Shown one piece after another: positions 58,546 to 64,000 of a stretch of DNA of 64,000 nucleotides. Position 1 is the first letter of the stretch, and the number at the start of each line of letters is the position of its first letter. This DNA is from Emmonsiellopsis sp. PD_33 (taxonomy: Eukaryota > Ascomycota > Eurotiomycetes > Onygenales > Ajellomycetaceae): the NCBI GenBank assembly GCA_032988165.1, contig JANTQF010000029.1, positions 1 through 64,000 of the forward strand, read 5' to 3'. The notes beneath the pieces are model-generated. The model saw only the letters and a list, made by a program, of their open reading frames with translations, did no database searches and was not told the origin of the DNA. A program made the position numbers and the translations under genes.

Positions 58546-60395
58546 ATGAAGAGCTTGCTGAGAGTCGCGGCTACTTTTCTAGTCGCTGGACTCCCTGCGG
58601 CTTTCTCCAGTGGGCATCCCCGCTGCCGTTGCACGCCAAACGACTCCTGTTGGCCTTCGCCTGATCAGTGGAAGGCCTTGAATCATTCTATTCAAGGCAA
58701 CCTCGCTGCTGTTAAACCGGTGGGAAATGTCTGCCATGATCCTACCTTCGATGCCGACGCCTGCGCCGAAGTGAAAAACCTCACGAATAATTCTTTCTTT
58801 AGAGCGGAGCAACCGGGGGCCGTACAATTCCCGAATTGGGAGACTTGGCCGTCTCGCAACGAGAGCTGTTATGTCGACACCCCCCGAGGCGTTCCTTGTG
58901 GACAAGGCCGGATATCGCTCTATTCTGCAATGGTCGAGTCGCCGCAACAGATCCAGGAGGCTGTCCGCTTTGCACGGAAACATGATCTTCGACTCGCGGT
59001 TAAGGGGTCCGGGCATTGCTTCCTCGGTCGGTCTACTGCACCAGAATCGCTGCAAATTTCAACCTACCGGATGAAAGATATTACATTTACAGACGACTTC
59101 GTTCCAAATGGATGCAAAAAGGGCAGCCAAGGGTCTGCTGTTACTCTTGGTGCAGGGGTAGTGCTGAGCGAGCTATACAGGGCTTTGGCTGCTGAAGATG
59201 TTATTGCTGTTGCCGGAGTATCGCATTCAGTGGCTGCTCCAGGTGGATATATCCAAGGCGGCGGTCACTCGCCCCTGGGACATTGGAAGGGAATGGCGGC
59301 AGATAACGCACTTGAATTTCAGGTCATCACTCCAAAGGTATGTCTCACGAGTCTAAATTTGCTTTTGATACCACAAGACGCGGACAATGAATAACCAAGG
59401 ATGTATAGGGTGAGCTTGTCACAGCAAACGAATACCAAAACACGGACCTCTTCTGGGCTCTGAGGGGTGGAGGTGGAGGCACCTTTGGGGTGGTTGCCAG
59501 CGTCACGATTCGAACTTTCCCAGATCCACCTGTGGTATTGTCGAGGGTCAATATTACTACCAGCCCGGACAACAGTGATGGGTATTGGGGTGCAATAGAA
59601 AAGTTCCACAAGCACATGCCTGAACTTAGCGAAGCTGGCGCATCCGGATATTACTTCGGGTTTCCCATAACCCCCCCCCTCCCTGAAATCGGTGAGGTAT
59701 CTACCCTCGCCTCCGTCATAATGTTTATCGACCAGTCGGACCAGAAGGGTGTTGACAAGCTCTTCAACCCGTTGATTGAGGCCGTCGAGAAAATTGATAA
59801 CGTTACGATAACCTACTCCTCGATATTCTCCCCCAAAACCAACTTAGTTATGGCTGAATTCATTCCCGAAGGCGAGTCTGATAACACGGGTGGCGCGGTT
59901 GCAATTGGATCCAGATTGATATCCCACGACTTTCTTGCTTCCCCAGACGGACCCGCCAAATTATCTGAAGCACTGTCACAGCTTGAATTTGAGCCTGGAG
60001 CCGTTTTTACCGGCCATCTTGTTGCCGGCGGCCAAGTCGCCAAAAATGGCGGAAAAGTTGACAGCGCGCTCAATCCTGCGTGGAGAAAGACGCTCTCACA
60101 TATCACTTTTGGCCATGGTTGGGCTTCCAACACGCCGTTCGAGGAGCAAAAGAAAATTTATGAGAAGATCACGAAAGTGGAGCTTCCATTGCTCAAAGCA
60201 TTGGAGCCTGACATGGGTGCCTATCTCAATGAGGCTGATTCGAATGAGGCGGATTTCCAGGAAACTTTTTGGGGTGATAATTATAAGCGGTTGTACGAGT
60301 TTAAGCAGAAATGGGATCCGAGCGGCCTTTTTATTACTCGCCGTGGAGTTGGGAGTGAGGATTGGGATGAGGATGGATTGTGCCGGGTGCATTGA
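58546..60395 (+). CDS. Secreted FAD-linked oxidoreductase, berberine-bridge/isoamyl-alcohol-oxidase type
   Basis: Exons are 58546-59337 and 59409-60395 (71-bp intron), 592 residues. The start at 58546 gives a signal peptide (MKSLLRVAATFLVAGLPAAF); an upstream in-frame ATG at 58447 would add a second hydrophobic segment. The FAD-binding PCMH domain shows LAVKGSGHCFLGRS with the presumed flavin-attachment His157, VTLGAGVVLSELYRAL and GGYIQGGGHSPLG. The Cys that gives bicovalent flavin in some relatives is absent, so attachment is probably through His only. The C-terminal BBE segment has WGDNYKRLYEFKQKWDPSGLF. Such enzymes oxidise alcohols, sugars or secondary metabolites; the substrate is unknown. 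Confidence 0.9.
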
Positions 60396-60943
60396 TTCAT
60401 ACGGGGTAGGGATAGCATCCTGTCGTTTTATTGATTTTTTGTACTTGAAGGGGGATTTGTGGTTCAAGGAGGTAACTGATTAGAAGCGTCGGATAGAATA
60501 TTTTCTTCTCTGGTGGCTGTTGGCGGGATAGTTAACGTCTATGTTCATTTCATCACCCATTTCAAAAAAACGCACACGGAGAGTAACCCACCACTCATTA
60601 AATAGCAGATAAATACTATTAATCTCTGCTTACATGCATAATCATGCAACATGTACTCCATTGATTAACTTTTTGCTGAGAAATGGCGCACAAACCCTCC
60701 CCCACTTCTGCCCCCGGATCCCCACTCTCCCACCTGGTCAACGTTAACCCACCCACCCCTCGTCGATTGCTTTCGGGCTGATCATGCACTTCCACCACAA
60801 ATAGTAGTATATAAAAATCCCTCCAAGCCACATCTCTTCTCTGCCTTCTTATAGTAATAGCACTCCTATTCTTCTACCTCCGAGTCCTCAACCCCCGCAC
60901 CTTGACTTTCGCAGTTTCCACCGGGATTGATTCCACAGAGAAA
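60396..60943. other. Spacer between the oxidase and Dabb genes
   Basis: The 3' UTR of the oxidase and the promoter of the following gene on the same strand. A TATA-like TATATAA lies near 60808-60814. Confidence 0.4.
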
Positions 60944-61515
60944 ATGGGCGTCACGCACATTGTCCTGTTCCAATTCAAAGCCAGCGCAAGCGCGGATACA
61001 GTTAAAGATGTATGGATATGACAACAATTGTATCCCCTCAGTATTGGGGGCCCAGTCTGAACTGCTCCACGTGCAAAATAATCTATTTGTATTGACTTAA
61101 TTGGCTCGTTCAACCGGGAATAGGTCTGCGCTCGCATGCTCGCTTTGAAGGATAGTTGTATCCATCCGACACATCAAAAACCATACATTAAGACTTCCAT
61201 TGGGGGGAGGGATAATTCAATTGAGGGATTACAGGTAAGGTTTTGCCTGCTGTTTGAGGTACTTGTATCGAGCAGCAGGGCGGGGACAGTTGGTTGATGG
61301 TTTACATGGACCATGTGTAGATGCTTTCAGACTACTTAACGGCTAACAAATGCCCATAGGACGGTATCACACACGCGTTTGTCGTCGAGTTTGAAAATGT
61401 CGAGGATCGGGATTACTATGTCAATAAGGACCCAGCGCATTTGGCGTTTGTGGGGGGCTTGGGGGATGCAATCCAGAAGGTTCAGGTTATTGATTTTACG
61501 AATGGCGTTTTCTGA
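60944..61515 (+). CDS. Dimeric alpha/beta barrel (Dabb, stress-response A/B) protein
   Basis: Exons are 60944-61009, 61124-61234 and 61360-61515 (introns 114 and 125 bp), 110 residues. It begins MGVTHIVLFQFKASASADTV, has the central THAFVVEFENVEDRDYYV segment and ends with AHLAFVGGLGDAIQKVQVIDF, all typical of the Dabb fold (ferredoxin-like, dimeric). Members include stress proteins and some polyketide cyclases. There is no signal peptide. It lies 550 bp downstream of the FAD oxidase in the same direction. A shared pathway is possible but unproven. Confidence 0.88.
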
Positions 61516-63671
61516 AAGGGAAGCAAGGGTTAGTGGAAGGATTGTGGTGTCCGGCACTGCCTTCATGTATGCTTAATCTGGTAATCATTATGCTCCAAAC
61601 GGAACACCTCAAGGTGGTTGATTTTGGTTGGCTCTGGTCTCTGAATAAGGGCTATATTATGATTTAGTAGCTGAATGCTATTTAAAATCTAGCCAACATA
61701 TGGAGGTAGTTGGGAATATTTTCTCAAGAGATACGATTCCACGTTTAAGTGTGACAGCACAGGGCAATGCTAAAGTAACCTCACATTTTTGGAACAACCA
61801 CCCCCCGTCCCCCCTTCATACTTGTGCCACCAACTGTGACAGGCTATCCCAAAGTATCTCACTTTAAAACACGCAGGTGCTCAATGTAGGCGGGGAAAGC
61901 ATCAAACATTATTCCGACGCGATACGAAATATTTCCCAGTTCGGAACAAGGCCCCGTTGACGGGAGGCGGGGGGATCGACCTTTGGCGCCTCCCTGTCCA
62001 CCGATTGATCTTCGTGTCCAACTACCTTTGAAGCTCACTCTCGGACGGGAGATCAAACGGGAACGGCTTGCCCTTGGCCAAATTCAAGATTAAAATTTCT
62101 GCCATAATAAGGGTCTTCGAATAGAAGCAGTCCTATTGGTTGCGCTCAAAGTTATTCATGGACCCGGCGTCCTAGCCAAGATCCAATTGGACCTCGTGTC
62201 TGAAGATGATCTGCACGCTTCGGGTGAAGTATTCTCGGGAACGGCGAGGAAGCTATGATCAGTGCGCTGCTGTTGGGTTGAGGGTGACAGTGCGGTTCCA
62301 TACGTAAGACAAGCTGTTCCTGACATTGACGGGAATGGTCACTGGAGAATACTGGTCATCAACCAGAGGCTCTCCTGCAAATTATGTGGGTTGCGAATGC
62401 GAATAGGCTGGAGACGTAAAGGCTTTCATCGCCCGAGGGGGGAACGGGAATGGTGTTTCTAAAACTGGACTGGACAAATCTCCGGGCATCCTTCTGTACT
62501 TGGAGATTGCGCAAACCACGAGGCGTCCCAGGGCGCTGGTACGCGCTGTTCCTGCAGCGTAAGCTGTGGTGTCGTCACACGCAGAAGCCAAATCTATTAT
62601 CAAGGCTCAGCGGCTGCGGTCTGAATATAGACACTTGTATAATCCAAACGGGAAAAGTGTTTAAATCATGTAAGAGTGAAGATAGTCATAGATTCTTGCC
62701 ATCCGTGAAACCGTCCATAGGACCATAGCAGTAGAGTAGAGGATGGATCATAATAAACCGTCGCGAAACATACGAATGTCGTTCAAATAACCTTCCAAGG
62801 TTGGATTCTGGAAGCAGCAAATGGGCACGTGATATGTGGCCAAAAATAGCTCAAAACCTTAATCCATCAGCCTTGGCGCGAGGCTTATTTGGACTCCGAC
62901 GTCACTCCAACCCCCTTCTTCTCTTTTCGCCGTCGCTGTCGAGGCCAATACTGGGCCATCTCGTATGCAAGCTCCAATAATCCGGCTCCGGTTCTGGCCC
63001 TCCTTGCTCGGGTTTGGCGTCACGTCCTTCGGCACCGATTTCCCAGGGAAACCGAGCTACCCTTGTTCCGTTCACCTGCACTTACTCAGCCTCCTTTCCG
63101 CCCATGGCAGACTTGCGCGTCAAAACTAAGCCTGCCTCGCGCATCTACGGCTGGTGTTTGGTGATGAATCATTACTGGGATCTAGACTACCTATTATAAT
63201 AGTCGCTAATCTGAACTTGAAGGATCGACAGGCAAACACATTATCCCCTAGATTACACGTTTTCGGGTAAGACCGAAACGACCTGTCTATCCTGCCAAAA
63301 GCTAAGCATCTTGCTTCAAACAGCAGGGCGCCTCTCATTGAGTACCAAAGCCCAGCAGCTTGTGCAACCTTTCTTACTTTAATTGGAAAATTACTCGTAA
63401 GATGAGTTTGGCGTCTCCGGGGCTGAGGCTACCCGATATCCATATTCTAAGTCTGGGGTTCTTGCATTTATGGATGCATGATTTCCAGAATCTCTTACCT
63501 CTATTTAATACCTTATAGCCCTTCTTAAATGCACAGACATATTCGAATCTTGCTTGTTTTCTTTTCATAGCATCGATTTTCATGAGATCACCATTGCGGT
63601 CTTATCGTTCTTTGTGCAACACGAAGCAGATAACGCGGTATAGTTCCAGTCGTATAAATCCAGGAGATTTT
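61516..63671. other. Spacer of about 2.1 kb, no gene supported
   Basis: Some minus-strand pieces near 62290-62600 look weakly protein-like (SPVTIPVNVRNSLSYVWN, then a separate frame with RLVVCAISKYRRMPG), but they are short, in different frames and without clear splice sites. They may be a gene relic. A CACGTG lies near 62825. Confidence 0.4.
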
Positions 63672-64000
63672 ATGCATTCTGCAAAGCGCATGGAGATCCC
63701 CGGGTCCCGGGGACGGTCTAGTCCACCCGAGCAGTGCCATACTTGCCGAAAGCGACGGGTCCGATGCGACTCGACCCGCCCAGCCTGCAATAAATGCGTT
63801 TCCAAAGGTGTCGAATGCCTTGGGTATGGGAAACAGAAGCCTCTTATATGGCTCCAGGGAGGGGGAAATCAAAATCAGTTTCTGGCTGAAGGGGGCAAGA
63901 GCTCGTCAGAGCCTCCGAAGCGGAAGAAGGGGAGACCAAAAATTTTGGTTGCGAAGGACGAGACGGGAGACAAGCGAAAAGCCCCTGAAGGAGAACATTC
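63672..64000 (+). CDS. Zn2Cys6 transcription factor, 5' part (runs off the window)
   Basis: ATG at 63672 opens a frame that stays open to the right edge (109 codons seen). The binuclear zinc cluster reads C-X2-C-X6-C (CHTCRKRRVRC) followed by C-X2-C-X6-C within ACNKCVSKGVECLGYG, the GAL4-type DNA-binding domain of fungal regulators. A basic KRKKGRPKI stretch near residue 87 is a nuclear signal or AT-hook-like element. The effector domain lies outside the window. Its position beside the oxidase and Dabb genes suggests it may be a local regulator. Confidence 0.85.
   Translation, partial: MHSAKRMEIPGSRGRSSPPEQCHTCRKRRVRCDSTRPACNKCVSKGVECLGYGKQKPLIWLQGGGNQNQFLAEGGKSSSEPPKRKKGRPKILVAKDETGDKRKAPEGEH

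Noticed and set aside
62290..62600. Weakly protein-like minus-strand fragments
   Set aside because: Two short pieces in different frames without splice sites; too little to call a gene, noted only as a possible relic.

Overview
This window is nuclear DNA of a filamentous ascomycete (Pezizomycotina), most likely a eurotiomycete. Almost every gene has short introns (about 50-250 bp, GT..AG, often with a visible CTAAC-type branch site). Genes lie on both strands with long UTR-like spacers, and the products are typical fungal orthologues. There is no operon structure, rRNA, convincing tRNA or CRISPR array.

Region 1 (1-46.9 kb) is gene-dense, mostly conserved housekeeping DNA. In order: the end of an unrelated reading frame; hir1 without its first exon; a frameshifted unknown gene (-); a small tail-anchored-looking protein (+); ola1 (+); a broken fungal gene with a 200-bp tandem duplication (-); tma20/MCTS1 (+); ric1 (-) divergent from sgt2 (+); tim44 (-) divergent from mitochondrial uS11 (+); a VPS9-ankyrin-PX-BAR protein (vrl1, +); a mid2-like single-pass membrane protein (-); a small I78-type protease inhibitor (+); a GH51 arabinofuranosidase (-) divergent from an MFS sugar transporter (+); a NIP30/FAM192A-like protein (-) divergent from a conserved fungal protein of unknown function (+); casein kinase 2 beta (+); and a second MFS sugar transporter (+). 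The GH51 enzyme and its divergent transporter look like a small pentose-release and uptake module. Its shared promoter carries five matches to the CreA carbon-repression consensus.

Region 2 (about 46.9-55.4 kb) is an AT-rich decayed mobile element. By my reading it contains no CpG dinucleotide over about 8.5 kb. Its ends share clustered GACTGTCAA-type palindromic repeats. Inside are a stop-riddled transposase relic (about 51.3-54.9 kb) and a mutated copy of the host ribosomal protein L5 (uL18) gene (about 49.2-49.8 kb). Differences from the family consensus follow CpG to TpG/CpA change on both strands. This points to a genome-defence process acting on repeats with CpG specificity, a pattern known from Onygenales repeats and unlike classical CpA-directed RIP.

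Region 3 (55.4-64 kb) is accessory in character: a small secreted cysteine-rich protein with an inhibitor-cystine-knot cysteine pattern, a secreted berberine-bridge-type FAD oxidase, a dimeric alpha/beta barrel (Dabb) protein, and at the right edge the start of a Zn2Cys6 transcription factor. The last three could form a small metabolic cluster, but no backbone synthase is visible.

Gene structures were built by hand from splice signals and reading-frame continuity. Family assignments rest on recalled conserved motifs, not on searches.
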